DNA of 64,000 nt, taken from assembly GCF_042726155.1 (NCBI RefSeq), contig NZ_JBHXHV010000001.1:620001-684000 (forward strand). Reading direction: 5' to 3'. The position numbers and the translations under genes are program-made. The DNA comes from Leucobacter sp042726155. GTDB taxonomy: Bacteria; Actinomycetota; Actinomycetes; Actinomycetales; Microbacteriaceae. The notes under the pieces were generated by a model. That model made no database searches and was not told the origin of the DNA. It worked only from the letters and a program-made list of their open reading frames with translations. Position 1 is the first letter of the stretch. Every line of letters begins with the position of its first letter. This document shows, in pieces, positions 40,573 to 49,146 of this stretch.

Positions 40573-42225
40573 ATGGCAAGAATTATCTGCGACCCTCAGG
40601 CCGTCAGTGACCGATACGGTTTCGTTCCCAACGACCGACTCTTGTTTTCGGCAATCCGGCTGGACTCGTTCCCGTTTGTCACCCCGCTCATCTTCGAAGA
40701 TGGCGACACCGAACTGATGCTTGCGCGACAGCAGGAGCAGGGCAACATCATCACGGGCGGCGGTGTTGATCCCGAGCAGATTCGTTTCTATGAGCCCTGG
40801 GTCACCATCGACCCGCGCCCGGTGGCTGATTTTCCGGCCGCGGCGAATCTGCCCGCGCTGGTGAAGGAACTCGTGGGGGATCGGCCCGTCGATCTGGACC
40901 CGCGAGCGCCATACACCCACTACCTCAAACTCACCGGCGAGGTCGACGTGCGGGTGGACCTACCCGCGGCGAACCCGGTGCATGTTTACGAGGTCGATCA
41001 GGCAGCGGTACTCACTCGTTTTGCCGCCTGGCGCGCATCAGGGGTTCCCGTCGCTGAGCGGCTCATCGCGGACGTAGACCACCTCGCAGGGCTCGAACGT
41101 GAGCTCGACACCGGCACCGACACCCGCTTCTCTGCGCTGCCGGGGGTCGAGGAGCAGCTCGGGGTGGATGCCATCCTGCTCTCCTCACCGCCCAATTTCT
41201 CCGAGGTGACAGGCACCGTCTGGCAGCCCGGCACGCTCGCGCTGTGGGCCGGCGGCCGTGTGTATGTGATTGCGGATCAGCAACTGCGCGGAATCTCAGG
41301 GACGCCCGCTGGCGCACACGCCTCGGCGGGCGACGCGATCGGGGCGCTCGCGGGCGGACCGAGACTCGCGTTCGAAGAGCAGTGGGAGCAGAGCGCTCTC
41401 GGCATCAGTCTGACCGGTGCGGGTGCGGTACTTGTCTCCGCCTCGCGGGCGCTCGGTTCGTGGCGAGACGAGCGCGACAATGAGGATCTCCCGTTCCAGG
41501 TGATTGCCGCTCGGGCATCCACCACCGCCATCGAGCAGACCGTCGCGTGGGCGCACGAGCACCTCGATGCGGGGGAGAAATTCACCGAGAACGTACTGTA
41601 CGACCGGTACCTCGAGTTCCTCGACCTGTTCCGCAACGAGCATCAGATTCCGTTCGGGATCGAGCCGTACTTCACCAACCTGCATTCCTCTCAGCGCATG
41701 CTCTTCCCCGGCCCGCCCACCGACTTCCCCCTTGACGCCAGCACCACGTGCATCCAGCTTGATGCCGGCGTGAAGGTCGTCATTGACGGAATCGTCGTCG
41801 CGACAAGCGACATGGCTCGCTCGGTGCTGCGCACCCCTGAAGGGCGCGAAGCGTACGAGATCTTGACGCACGCGGTGCGCGAGGTGATCATTCCGCAATT
41901 GCGCCCTGGCGTGATTTGCGAGGACGTCCACGCGCGAGCGCTCGAGCATCTCGCGACGGTGCGGCCCCGCATGCAAGAAATCGGCCTGCTCGGCGACGAG
42001 GTCGACTTCGACGTCGAATACAGCAAGCGCAACGTCGGCCACCTGATGGGCAAACAGGAGTCGTTCGCCAATGAGTTGCGGCCCGGGTACCGATTCGAGC
42101 TGCGCGCGGGCTCTTACGGCGCCGCCGAGATTCCGTGGCGTTACGATCGCCACGCGATCGGCACGGAGGATCTCTGGTACATCGGCGCGGACCGCACGTA
42201 CAACCTGACGCTTCGCGAGCAGTAG
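40573..42225 (+). CDS. M24-family (Xaa-Pro aminopeptidase/creatinase-like) hydrolase
   Basis: A 550-residue protein with a C-terminal pita-bread fold. The metal-ligand pattern is visible: Asp in IQLDAGVKVVIDG, Asp in ATSDMARSV, His in NVGHLMGKQ, Glu in RFELRAG and Glu in IGTEDLWYIG. The N-terminal half is a creatinase-like non-catalytic domain. It is larger than most aminopeptidase P enzymes. Creatinase and ectoine hydrolase share this fold, so the substrate may be a C-N bonded metabolite rather than a peptide. The ATG start follows GGAAGACACTCACC. It lies at the end of the transporter operon and converges on the LysR gene. Confidence 0.82.
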   Translation: MARIICDPQAVSDRYGFVPNDRLLFSAIRLDSFPFVTPLIFEDGDTELMLARQQEQGNIITGGGVDPEQIRFYEPWVTIDPRPVADFPAAANLPALVKELVGDRPVDLDPRAPYTHYLKLTGEVDVRVDLPAANPVHVYEVDQAAVLTRFAAWRASGVPVAERLIADVDHLAGLERELDTGTDTRFSALPGVEEQLGVDAILLSSPPNFSEVTGTVWQPGTLALWAGGRVYVIADQQLRGISGTPAGAHASAGDAIGALAGGPRLAFEEQWEQSALGISLTGAGAVLVSASRALGSWRDERDNEDLPFQVIAARASTTAIEQTVAWAHEHLDAGEKFTENVLYDRYLEFLDLFRNEHQIPFGIEPYFTNLHSSQRMLFPGPPTDFPLDASTTCIQLDAGVKVVIDGIVVATSDMARSVLRTPEGREAYEILTHAVREVIIPQLRPGVICEDVHARALEHLATVRPRMQEIGLLGDEVDFDVEYSKRNVGHLMGKQESFANELRPGYRFELRAGSYGAAEIPWRYDRHAIGTEDLWYIGADRTYNLTLREQ

Positions 42226-42257
42226 GCGGGTGGTCGCCCGACGAGCACGTGTGGCAT

Positions 42258-42298
42258 CGGAAGGCAGCGACGCGGATCTCCAGCGCCGCTGCCTTCCG
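42258..42298. terminator. Bidirectional terminator hairpin
   Basis: CGGAAGGCAGCG (42258-42269) pairs with CGCTGCCTTCCG (42287-42298) between the convergent M24 and LysR genes; perfect 12-bp stem. Confidence 0.7.
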
Positions 42299-42306
42299 AG
42301 TTGCGG

Positions 42307-43200
42307 TTAGTGCCGCTCCGCAGCCTCGCGGAGCTCGTGCACGATGCGCCGCGTGAGCGGTCGCGTGTCATCGTCGCGCCACACGGCGTGCAGTTCGATG
42401 GGGCGCGGCTCGCTGGTGGCGAGCGGAGCGTAGGTGACGCCGGCGATGCCGAGTGTGGCGGCCGACTCTGGCACCAGCGCGACCCCTGTGCCCGCGCCCA
42501 CGAGGGCGACCATCGTAGACACCTGGCTGACGGTGAAGCGATGTTTCCAGCGCGAGATCGGCATCATGCGCGTCGCAATGTCGTAGAAGTAGCGCGCCTC
42601 AATGGGCGAGTGCATGATGATGTCTTCGTTTGCGAGGTCTTCGACTCCGATGGGGCTGGTGCGTCGCGAGAGGAGGTGCCCCTCTGGCAGCGCCACGAGC
42701 AGTCTCTCGCGGTGGATGCGCATGGACGCAAAGTGCGTCGGGTCGAACGGCGGCCGCCCGATAGCGACGTCGATTTCGCTCTTCGTGAGGGCTTCGAGCT
42801 GGTGCTTGGTCACCATCTCTTGCAGCTCGATAGTGACATCGGGGAGCGCCTGCGTAATACGTGACAGCATTGGCCCGAGCAGCGTGAACGCGCTGGAGGC
42901 CGTAAACCCGATGCGCACAATGCCCGACAGGCCGGCCGCGACGGTGCGCGCGACCTGCGGTGCGCCGTCGGCAATGGCGAGGATGCGGCGTGCCTCGTCG
43001 AGAAACGCACGCCCAGCATCGGTGAGTTCGACGCGGCGATTGCTGCGCCGCAGCAGTTGCACGCCGACGATCGCTTCGAGGCGCTGAATTTGGCGACTCA
43101 GGGGCGGCTGCGTCATTTGCAGGCGCTCGGCGGCCCGCCCGAAGTGCAACTCTTCGGCAACCGCGACAAGCGCGCGGACCTGATCCAGCGTGTACGACAT
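42307..43200 (-). CDS. LysR-family transcriptional regulator
   Basis: A 297-residue LysR-type regulator. The N-terminal HTH covers residues 1-60 (LRALVAVAEELHFGRAAERLQMTQPPLSRQIQRLEAIVG fits the family pattern), followed by an inducer-binding periplasmic-fold domain. It is divergent from kdgD, a placement typical for the activator of the neighbouring genes. Its upstream region has ATCT-N5-AGAT and the shared element GTTGGACAGGTATCT. It may also control the transporter operon and the RidA/ALDH genes through copy A. Confidence 0.9.
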   Translation of the reverse strand: MSYTLDQVRALVAVAEELHFGRAAERLQMTQPPLSRQIQRLEAIVGVQLLRRSNRRVELTDAGRAFLDEARRILAIADGAPQVARTVAAGLSGIVRIGFTASSAFTLLGPMLSRITQALPDVTIELQEMVTKHQLEALTKSEIDVAIGRPPFDPTHFASMRIHRERLLVALPEGHLLSRRTSPIGVEDLANEDIIMHSPIEARYFYDIATRMMPISRWKHRFTVSQVSTMVALVGAGTGVALVPESAATLGIAGVTYAPLATSEPRPIELHAVWRDDDTRPLTRRIVHELREAAERH

Positions 43201-43266
43201 GACTTCTCCTCGGGATCAAGCTGCGTGAGAACCGCGCCATCAACGATACCTTCAATGCATGAAATG

Positions 43267-43294
43267 ATCTAGAACAGATGTTGGACAGGTATCT
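43267..43294 (+). promoter_or_regulatory. Probable LysR-type operator and shared 15-bp promoter element, copy B
   Basis: ATCTAGAACAGAT (43267-43279, ATCT-N5-AGAT dyad) is followed by GTTGGACAGGTATCT (43280-43294), 14 of 15 identical to the 37621 element. It lies in the 188-bp region between lysR and kdgD. Confidence 0.55.
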
Positions 43295-43388
43295 ACCTCC
43301 GAACCTAGCGTGAAGCTATCGGATTCACAGAATCCCGATCGCCCCGTCTCAATGGTGCGTTTCATATATTCACTGGAGGTTGAACGTC

Positions 43389-44318
43389 GTGCCCAATTTG
43401 GAACCAGCTGCACTCGCGAGTCAGATCGGCTCGGGGCTGCTCTCATTCCCTGTAACCCACTTCGACGCCGAGCAGGAATTCGCGGAAGAGACCTACCGCG
43501 AGCACATCGAATGGCTGAGCGCCTACCCGGTCGCCGGTCTCTTCGCGGCGGGCGGAACGGGTGAGTACTTCTCGCTGACGCTTGACGAGGTGTCGCGGGT
43601 CGTCGCCGCGGCAGTGCAGCAGGTCGGCGGGCGCACGGCCGTGCTTGGCCCAGCCGGTGGGTCGGTTCGTGCCGCCGTGGCCCAGGCGCGCGCGGTTGAG
43701 GCTGCGGGCGGCGACGGCATTCTGCTCTTTCCGCCGTACCTCACCGAGGCCGGGCAAGAAGGCCTCGCCGCGTACGTCGAGGCGGTCTGCCGGGCGACGA
43801 ATCTCGGCGTCATCGTGTACCACCGCGCGAACGCGCAGTACTCGGCCGAGACGCTCGTGCGCCTGGCTGACCGCCTGCCCAACTTCATCGGCTTCAAAGA
43901 CGGTGTGGGGTCGATCGAGCAAATGACGCACATCTACTCGACGCTGGGGGACCGACTGACATACGTCGGCGGGCTGCCAACGGCCGAAACGTTCGCCCTG
44001 CCGTACCTCGAACTCGGGGTGACGACGTACTCGTCTGCGATGTTCAACTTCGTGCCCGACTTCGCGATCGACTTCTACAACGCTGTGCGCCGACGGGATC
44101 ACGCGGCGGTGTTTACGGCGCTGCGCGAGTTCGTGCACCCGTACCTCGAGGTGCGCAACCGTGTTCCCGGCTACGCCGTCTCGATTGTCAAGGCGGGCCT
44201 CGACGCGGTCGGCCGCACGGGTGGCCCGGTACGGGCGCCGCTCCAGGAGCTCACACCGGCCGACCGAGCCGACCTCGCACGAGTGATCGAGCGAGCATCA
44301 ATCCCGGCCCTGGTCTAA
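43389..44318 (+). CDS. kdgD: 5-dehydro-4-deoxyglucarate dehydratase
   Basis: A 309-residue DHDPS-superfamily enzyme that dehydrates and decarboxylates 5-keto-4-deoxyglucarate to 2-oxoglutarate semialdehyde in D-glucarate/galactarate breakdown. KdgD-type blocks seen are SGLLSFPVTHFDA, LFAAGGTGEYFSL, VIVYHRANAQYSAETLVRLAD, FIGFKDGVGSIE with the Schiff-base Lys, and GGLPTAETFALPYLELGVTTYSSA. The GTG at 43389 follows GGAGG by 9 bases. Glucarate dehydratase, the expected partner, is not in the window. It is divergent from the LysR gene; ALDH and RidA nearby fit the following steps. Confidence 0.92.
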   Translation: MPNLEPAALASQIGSGLLSFPVTHFDAEQEFAEETYREHIEWLSAYPVAGLFAAGGTGEYFSLTLDEVSRVVAAAVQQVGGRTAVLGPAGGSVRAAVAQARAVEAAGGDGILLFPPYLTEAGQEGLAAYVEAVCRATNLGVIVYHRANAQYSAETLVRLADRLPNFIGFKDGVGSIEQMTHIYSTLGDRLTYVGGLPTAETFALPYLELGVTTYSSAMFNFVPDFAIDFYNAVRRRDHAAVFTALREFVHPYLEVRNRVPGYAVSIVKAGLDAVGRTGGPVRAPLQELTPADRADLARVIERASIPALV

Positions 44319-44383
44319 CCGCCCGCCCCGCCCCGCCCCCGCCCCGACCGCCCGCCCCACCCGCCCCCGCCCACCCAACCCCG

Positions 44384-44463
44384 CTGAGCGCGAGGGTTCT
44401 TGCCGAACGTGAGGGATTCGTCCGCGAATATTCCCTCGTGCTCGGCGAGAACCCTCGCGCTCA
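44384..44463. terminator. 80-bp nested palindrome between kdgD and the sdh operon
   Basis: CTGAGCGCGAGGGTTCT on the left pairs with AGAACCCTCGCGCTCAG on the right, with inner arms (GAGGGA/TCCCTC, GATTCG/CGAAT) around TCC. It is preceded by a C-rich (CGCCC)n stretch at 44325-44378. It probably terminates kdgD; no gene is found in 44319-44613. Confidence 0.7.
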
Positions 44464-44613
44464 GGCGTGTACGAGAGGCACCGACGAATGGTGTCATAAT
44501 AGATGCGCAGTGGATTCTCAGCCATGCTCTGTGACGGGGAAACCCGCGCGTGGCGAGATGGCTATGTCAGCCGCCGGGTGACTCTCGGCGAAGCCCGACG
44601 AAGGAGGAAGCCC

Positions 44614-45030
44614 GTGACAGCCCAAACGGCAGCAGCCGCACCCGTGGCCAGGAAGAAGGTTCGCCCAGGCGGAACCCTCTACCGCGGTAACGAGGGAATG
44701 TGGTCCTGGGTGCTGCACCGCATCACGGGAGTCTCCATTTTCTTCTTCCTGCTTGTGCACGTGCTCGACACCGCCCTCGTGCGTGTCAGCCCCGAGGCGT
44801 ACAACGCCGTCATGAGTACCTACAAGACTCCGGTGATGGGCCTGGGCGAGGGCGTGCTTGTCGCGGCCATCGTGTTCCACGCCTACAACGGCGTCCGCAT
44901 CATCCTGGTCGATTACTGGAGCAAGGGCGCGAAGTACCAGCGCACGATGTTCTGGGTCGTCATGGCGCTGTGGGTCGTCACGATGGCCGGCTTCCTGCCG
45001 CGCCACCTGATGAACGTATTCGGTCACTGA
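44614..45030 (+). CDS. sdhC: Succinate dehydrogenase cytochrome b556 subunit
   Basis: A 138-residue membrane anchor of complex II. Three helices are predicted; the segment SWVLHRITGVSIFFFLLVHVLDTALV contains the haem-ligand His and quinone-site residues of SdhC. The GTG 44614 is preceded by the strong SD AAGGAGGAAGCCC; the frame runs upstream to 44503 but that part is not family-like. It heads sdhCDAB, in which four subunits oxidise succinate to fumarate with electrons passed to menaquinone/ubiquinone. Confidence 0.92.
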   Translation: MTAQTAAAAPVARKKVRPGGTLYRGNEGMWSWVLHRITGVSIFFFLLVHVLDTALVRVSPEAYNAVMSTYKTPVMGLGEGVLVAAIVFHAYNGVRIILVDYWSKGAKYQRTMFWVVMALWVVTMAGFLPRHLMNVFGH

Positions 45031-45047
45031 GCGCGAGGAGATAAGAC

Positions 45048-45491
45048 ATGTCATTGACGATTGATGCTCCGCGCGCACAGACGCCGGCGAAGAAGCGCAC
45101 CAACTGGGAAAAGTGGGGCTGGGTCTACATGCGCGTCTCGGGCGTGCTGCTCATCGTGCTGGTATTCGGCCACCTCTTCTCGAACCTGATGATCGGTGAC
45201 GGCGTGCACGCCATCGACTTCGGCTTCGTCGGCGGCAAGCTGTCGCAGCCGTTCTGGAAGGTGTGGGACACCCTGCTCCTCTGGCTCGCACTCATTCACG
45301 GCGCGAACGGTATGCGCACCATCGTGAACGATTACGTCGTTCGCCCGGGCCTGGCCAAGGGTTTCAAGGTTGCGCTGTTTCTCTCCGCCGCCCTTCTCAT
45401 CCTGCTCGGCACCTTCGTGATCTACACGCTCGACCCCTGCCCCGCGGGTGCAGACCCGGCGCTCGTCGCCTCGTTCTGCCCAACCCCGTAG
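45048..45491 (+). CDS. sdhD: Succinate dehydrogenase hydrophobic membrane anchor subunit
   Basis: A 147-residue second anchor subunit with three predicted helices. The SD GCGAGGAG precedes the ATG. The FGHLFSNLMIG region and LIHGANGMRTIVNDYV carry the haem/quinone-binding His and Asn-Gly residues typical of SdhD in actinobacteria. It lies 17 bp after sdhC and 45 bp before sdhA. Confidence 0.9.
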   Translation: MSLTIDAPRAQTPAKKRTNWEKWGWVYMRVSGVLLIVLVFGHLFSNLMIGDGVHAIDFGFVGGKLSQPFWKVWDTLLLWLALIHGANGMRTIVNDYVVRPGLAKGFKVALFLSAALLILLGTFVIYTLDPCPAGADPALVASFCPTP

Positions 45492-45536
45492 CTCCAGCGC
45501 GCAGCACCGGATTTCGAAACGAAGAATAGGATTCAC

Positions 45537-47369
45537 GTGACTACAGACACCCATCAGGGCGAGGACGTGACCGTCAAGGACGGCGTCACCTATCACCAGT
45601 TCGACGTTGTGATCGTCGGCGCCGGCGGCGCGGGCATGCGCGCGGCGATCGAGGCTGGCCCGAAGGCCAAGACCGCGGTCATCACGAAGCTTTATCCGAC
45701 GCGTTCCCACACGGGTGCGGCACAGGGCGGCATGGCTGCTGCGCTCGCGAACGTCGAGGAAGACAACTGGGAGTGGCACACGTTCGACACCGTCAAGGGA
45801 GGCGACTACCTCGTCGACCAAGACGCGGCCGAGATCCTCGCTCGTGAGGCCATCGACGCGGTGATCGACCTCGAGAACATGGGCCTGCCGTTCAACCGCA
45901 CGCCCGAGGGCAAGATCGATCAGCGCCGTTTCGGCGGGCACACACGTGACCACGGCAAGGCCGCAGTGCGCCGTGCCTGCTACGCCGCCGACCGCACCGG
46001 CCACATGATTCTGCAGACGCTGTTCCAGAACTGCGTGAAGCTCGGTGTGAACTTCTTCAACGAGTACTACGTGCTCGACCTCGTGATGACCGAGGTTGAT
46101 GGCGTGCGCAAGCCCTCCGGTGTCGTGGCCTACGAGCTCTCGACCGGCGATCTGCACGTCTTCCAGGCGAAGTCGATCGTGTTCGCCACGGGTGGTTTTG
46201 GCAAGATCTTCAAGACGACGTCGAACGCGCACACCCTCACCGGTGACGGCGTCGGCATCGTGTGGCGTCAGCGCCTGCCGCTCGAAGACATGGAGTTCTA
46301 CCAGTTCCACCCGACCGGTCTTGCCGGTCTCGGCATTCTGCTCACGGAGGGCGCCCGCGGTGAGGGCGCGATCCTGCGTAATGCGTCGGGTGAGCGTTTC
46401 ATGGAGCGCTACGCCCCGACCATTAAGGACCTCGCGCCGCGCGACATCGTGGCCCGTTCAATGGTGCAAGAGGTGCTCGACGGCCGCGGCGCCGGCCCGC
46501 ACAAGGACTACGTGTACCTCGACTGCACCCACCTGGGCGCCGAGGTGCTCGAGACGAAGCTCCCCGACATCACCGAGTTCGCGCGCACCTACCTGGGCGT
46601 CGATCCGGTGACCGAGCCCGTTCCCGTGTTCCCGACCGCGCACTACGCAATGGGCGGCATCCCGACGAACAACGATGCCGAGGTGCTCTCGGACAATACG
46701 ACCGTCGTCCCCGGCCTGTACGCGGCGGGCGAGTGCGCGTGTGTATCGGTGCACGGCTCGAACCGTCTCGGAACGAACTCGCTGCTCGACATCAACGTGT
46801 TTGGCAAGCGCTCAGGAAACAATGCGGCCGACTACGCGGCAACCGCTGAGTTCGTGCCGCTGCCCGAGGATCCCGCGAAGATGGTCCGCGACATGGTCGA
46901 AGGCTTCCGCAACGGTACCGGCACCGAGCGCGTCGCAGACCTGCGCCGCGAACTGCAGGAAGCGATGGATCGTGGCGCTCAGGTGTTCCGCACCGAGGAG
47001 TCGCTCACCGAGGTACTTCGGGTGATCCACGACCTGCGCGTGCGCTACCTCAACGTGGGCGTGCAGGATCGCGGCAAGCGGTACAACACCGACCTGCTCG
47101 AGGCGATCGAGCTCGGGTTCCTGCTCGATCTCGCAGAGGTGCTCACCTTTACGGCGCGCAACCGCAAGGAGAGCCGCGGCGGCCACATGCGAGACGACTA
47201 CCCGAATCGCGATGACGAGAACTACATGCAGCACACGATGGCGTATCTCTCAGGCGACCCGCACTCCGCAGATCCCGATGACCACATCCGCTTGGACTGG
47301 AAGCCCGTCGTCGTGACGAAGAACGAGCAGGGCGAGTTGCGATACCCGCCGCTGGAGAGGAAGTACTAG
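45537..47369 (+). CDS. sdhA: Succinate dehydrogenase flavoprotein subunit
   Basis: A 610-residue catalytic subunit, covalently linked to FAD and oxidising succinate at the cytoplasmic side. The FAD motif is VVIVGAGGAGMRAAIEAG, the flavin-linking His is in RSHTGAAQGGMAA, and the active-site region GGHTRDHGKAAVRR is present. The GTG start lies 45 bp after sdhD; upstream AATAGGA serves as a weak ribosome-binding sequence. The C-terminal YPPLERKY is typical. Confidence 0.96.
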   Translation: MTTDTHQGEDVTVKDGVTYHQFDVVIVGAGGAGMRAAIEAGPKAKTAVITKLYPTRSHTGAAQGGMAAALANVEEDNWEWHTFDTVKGGDYLVDQDAAEILAREAIDAVIDLENMGLPFNRTPEGKIDQRRFGGHTRDHGKAAVRRACYAADRTGHMILQTLFQNCVKLGVNFFNEYYVLDLVMTEVDGVRKPSGVVAYELSTGDLHVFQAKSIVFATGGFGKIFKTTSNAHTLTGDGVGIVWRQRLPLEDMEFYQFHPTGLAGLGILLTEGARGEGAILRNASGERFMERYAPTIKDLAPRDIVARSMVQEVLDGRGAGPHKDYVYLDCTHLGAEVLETKLPDITEFARTYLGVDPVTEPVPVFPTAHYAMGGIPTNNDAEVLSDNTTVVPGLYAAGECACVSVHGSNRLGTNSLLDINVFGKRSGNNAADYAATAEFVPLPEDPAKMVRDMVEGFRNGTGTERVADLRRELQEAMDRGAQVFRTEESLTEVLRVIHDLRVRYLNVGVQDRGKRYNTDLLEAIELGFLLDLAEVLTFTARNRKESRGGHMRDDYPNRDDENYMQHTMAYLSGDPHSADPDDHIRLDWKPVVVTKNEQGELRYPPLERKY

Positions 47370-47372
47370 CTC

Positions 47373-48140
47373 ATGAGCATTGCAACCGCTGAGGCTCCGA
47401 CCTCTGAAGCTCCCGAAGCGCCGAAGCCCTTCACCGTCACGCTGCTCATTCGTCGCTTTGACCCCGAGTCGGGCCGCGAGGCGTTCTGGGAAGACTTCGA
47501 CGTTGAGATGTACCCGACCGACCGTATTCTTGACGCGCTGCACCGCATCAAGTGGGATCAGGACGGCACGCTCTCGTTCCGCCGCTCCTGCGCGCACGGC
47601 ATTTGTGGCTCGGATGCGATGCGCATTAACGGTCGCAACCGTCTCGCGTGCAAGACGCTGATCAAGGACCTCGATATTTCGAAGCCGATCTACGTAGAAG
47701 CCATCAAGGGCCTGCCCCTTGAAAAGGACCTCATCGTCGACATGGAGCCGTTCTTCGCCGCTTACCGCGAGGTGCAGCCGTTCCTGGTTTCGAGCTCGGC
47801 TCCGGCCGGTGGCAAGGAGCGCATTCAGACGATTGAGGATCGCGAACGCTTCGACGACACCACGAAGTGCATTCTGTGCGCAGCGTGCACGACCAGCTGC
47901 CCCGTGTTCTGGACCGATGGCCAGTACTTCGGCCCGGCCGCGATCGTGAATGCTCACCGCTTCATTTTTGATTCGCGCGACGAGAACGCCGAGGTCCGCC
48001 TCGACATTCTGAACGACACCGAGGGCGTGTGGCGCTGCCGCACCACCTTCAACTGCACGGACGCCTGCCCGCGCGGTATTCAGGTCACCAAGGCAATCGC
48101 CGAGGTCAAGGCCGCAATCCGCACCGGTAAGACCGCGTAG
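47373..48140 (+). CDS. sdhB: Succinate dehydrogenase iron-sulfur subunit
   Basis: A 255-residue iron-sulfur protein carrying electrons from FAD to quinone. The [2Fe-2S] cysteines are in SCAHGICGSDAMRING and NRLACK; the [4Fe-4S] site is CILCAACTTSCP; the [3Fe-4S] site is CRTTFNCTDACPRG. The start is 3 bp after sdhA. The operon ends with a hairpin (TCCGAGGT/ACCTCGGA at 48144-48162). Confidence 0.96.
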   Translation: MSIATAEAPTSEAPEAPKPFTVTLLIRRFDPESGREAFWEDFDVEMYPTDRILDALHRIKWDQDGTLSFRRSCAHGICGSDAMRINGRNRLACKTLIKDLDISKPIYVEAIKGLPLEKDLIVDMEPFFAAYREVQPFLVSSSAPAGGKERIQTIEDRERFDDTTKCILCAACTTSCPVFWTDGQYFGPAAIVNAHRFIFDSRDENAEVRLDILNDTEGVWRCRTTFNCTDACPRGIQVTKAIAEVKAAIRTGKTA

Positions 48141-48143
48141 CGC

Positions 48144-48162
48144 TCCGAGGTCTCACCTCGGA
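48144..48162 (+). terminator. Weak hairpin after sdhB
   Basis: TCCGAGGT pairs with ACCTCGGA around CTC; no T-run. The next gene's -10-like TACAGT starts immediately after it. Confidence 0.4.
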
Positions 48163-48168
48163 TACAGT
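48163..48168 (+). promoter_or_regulatory. Candidate -10 element of the YihY gene
   Basis: TACAGT is 6 bases before ATG 48175, without a ribosome binding site, which fits a leaderless transcript. Confidence 0.4.
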
Positions 48169-48174
48169 TACTGC

Positions 48175-49146
48175 ATGACGACGCCCCGGGATGCCTCCGC
48201 TCACGCGGAGGGATCCGGGGCGTCGCGTGTTTCAGAGGTCGTCGAGCGGGGCCGGGAACGATGGGGCTGGGCTCAGCGGCTACGCCCCGTGCGCACGTAT
48301 ATGCACTTCTCAGATGTCGGCGGTGTCGTACTCGCCGGCGGCATGAGTTATCAAGCACTGTTCGCCGTATTTGCCGCACTGTGGCTCGGTTCTGGAATTT
48401 TCGGCATTGTGCTGCGAGATCGACCGGAACTCCTCGAGTCTGTGGTCACCCAGATCAACCTGTTTATCCCGGGGCTCGTGGGTCCCGGTGGTGCGGTGCC
48501 GATCAGCGCACTGATGAGCGCGCGAGCGTTCAACTGGTCGAGTCTCGTCGCTGGCGCGGTGCTGCTTTGGGTTGCACTCAACTGGTTCACGGGAACGCGC
48601 AGATCGATCCGGATCATCTTTGGTTTGGAGGTGCGTCTCTATCGGAATCCTGTGCTCTTGAAGCTGCGAGACTTCGTGCTCGCCATCGTGTTCTTCGTCG
48701 CTATCTTCGTGTCGGCCGCTCTCACCGTGCTGAGTTCAACCGTCGCCGATCAGTTCTTGGGCTGGGTCGGAGCGGATGCGGACAACTGGTTCTTTGGCAC
48801 GCTCGGAACTATATTGCGCTATGCAGCGGTGTATGTATTCGACGTGCTTCTCCTGCTCGCAATGCACAGATTCCTGGCCGAGGTCATCGTGCCACGATGG
48901 CGGCTGATCATCGGGTGCGGACTCGGCGCGCTTGTGTTGCTCGGGTTGAAGGTGCTCGGCGGTGTGCTGATCAGCGGTGAGTCAAGTAACCCGTTGCTCG
49001 CGACCTTCGCCGTGTTTGTCGGCCTGCTGCTCTGGTTCAACCTGATTTGCCGCACCCTGCTGCTGACCTCGTCGTGGATCGCGACCGGGCTTAGTCCTGA
49101 GCTGGGGCTCCCACCAGCGGAGCACAGAAATCGTTGGAGCCTGTGA
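48175..49146 (+). CDS. YihY/virulence factor BrkB family membrane protein
   Basis: A 323-residue polytopic membrane protein of the YihY/BrkB family, with about six hydrophobic segments (SYQALFAVFAALWLGSGIFGIVL, VAGAVLLWVALNWF, DFVLAIVFFVAIFVSAALTVL, and others). Family proteins were once called ribonuclease BN; the function remains unclear, with reported links to envelope processes and serum resistance in Bordetella. It starts at the ATG with a promoter-like element directly before it. The last 56 bp overlap the convergent sigma-factor gene. Confidence 0.85.
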   Translation: MTTPRDASAHAEGSGASRVSEVVERGRERWGWAQRLRPVRTYMHFSDVGGVVLAGGMSYQALFAVFAALWLGSGIFGIVLRDRPELLESVVTQINLFIPGLVGPGGAVPISALMSARAFNWSSLVAGAVLLWVALNWFTGTRRSIRIIFGLEVRLYRNPVLLKLRDFVLAIVFFVAIFVSAALTVLSSTVADQFLGWVGADADNWFFGTLGTILRYAAVYVFDVLLLLAMHRFLAEVIVPRWRLIIGCGLGALVLLGLKVLGGVLISGESSNPLLATFAVFVGLLLWFNLICRTLLLTSSWIATGLSPELGLPPAEHRNRWSL

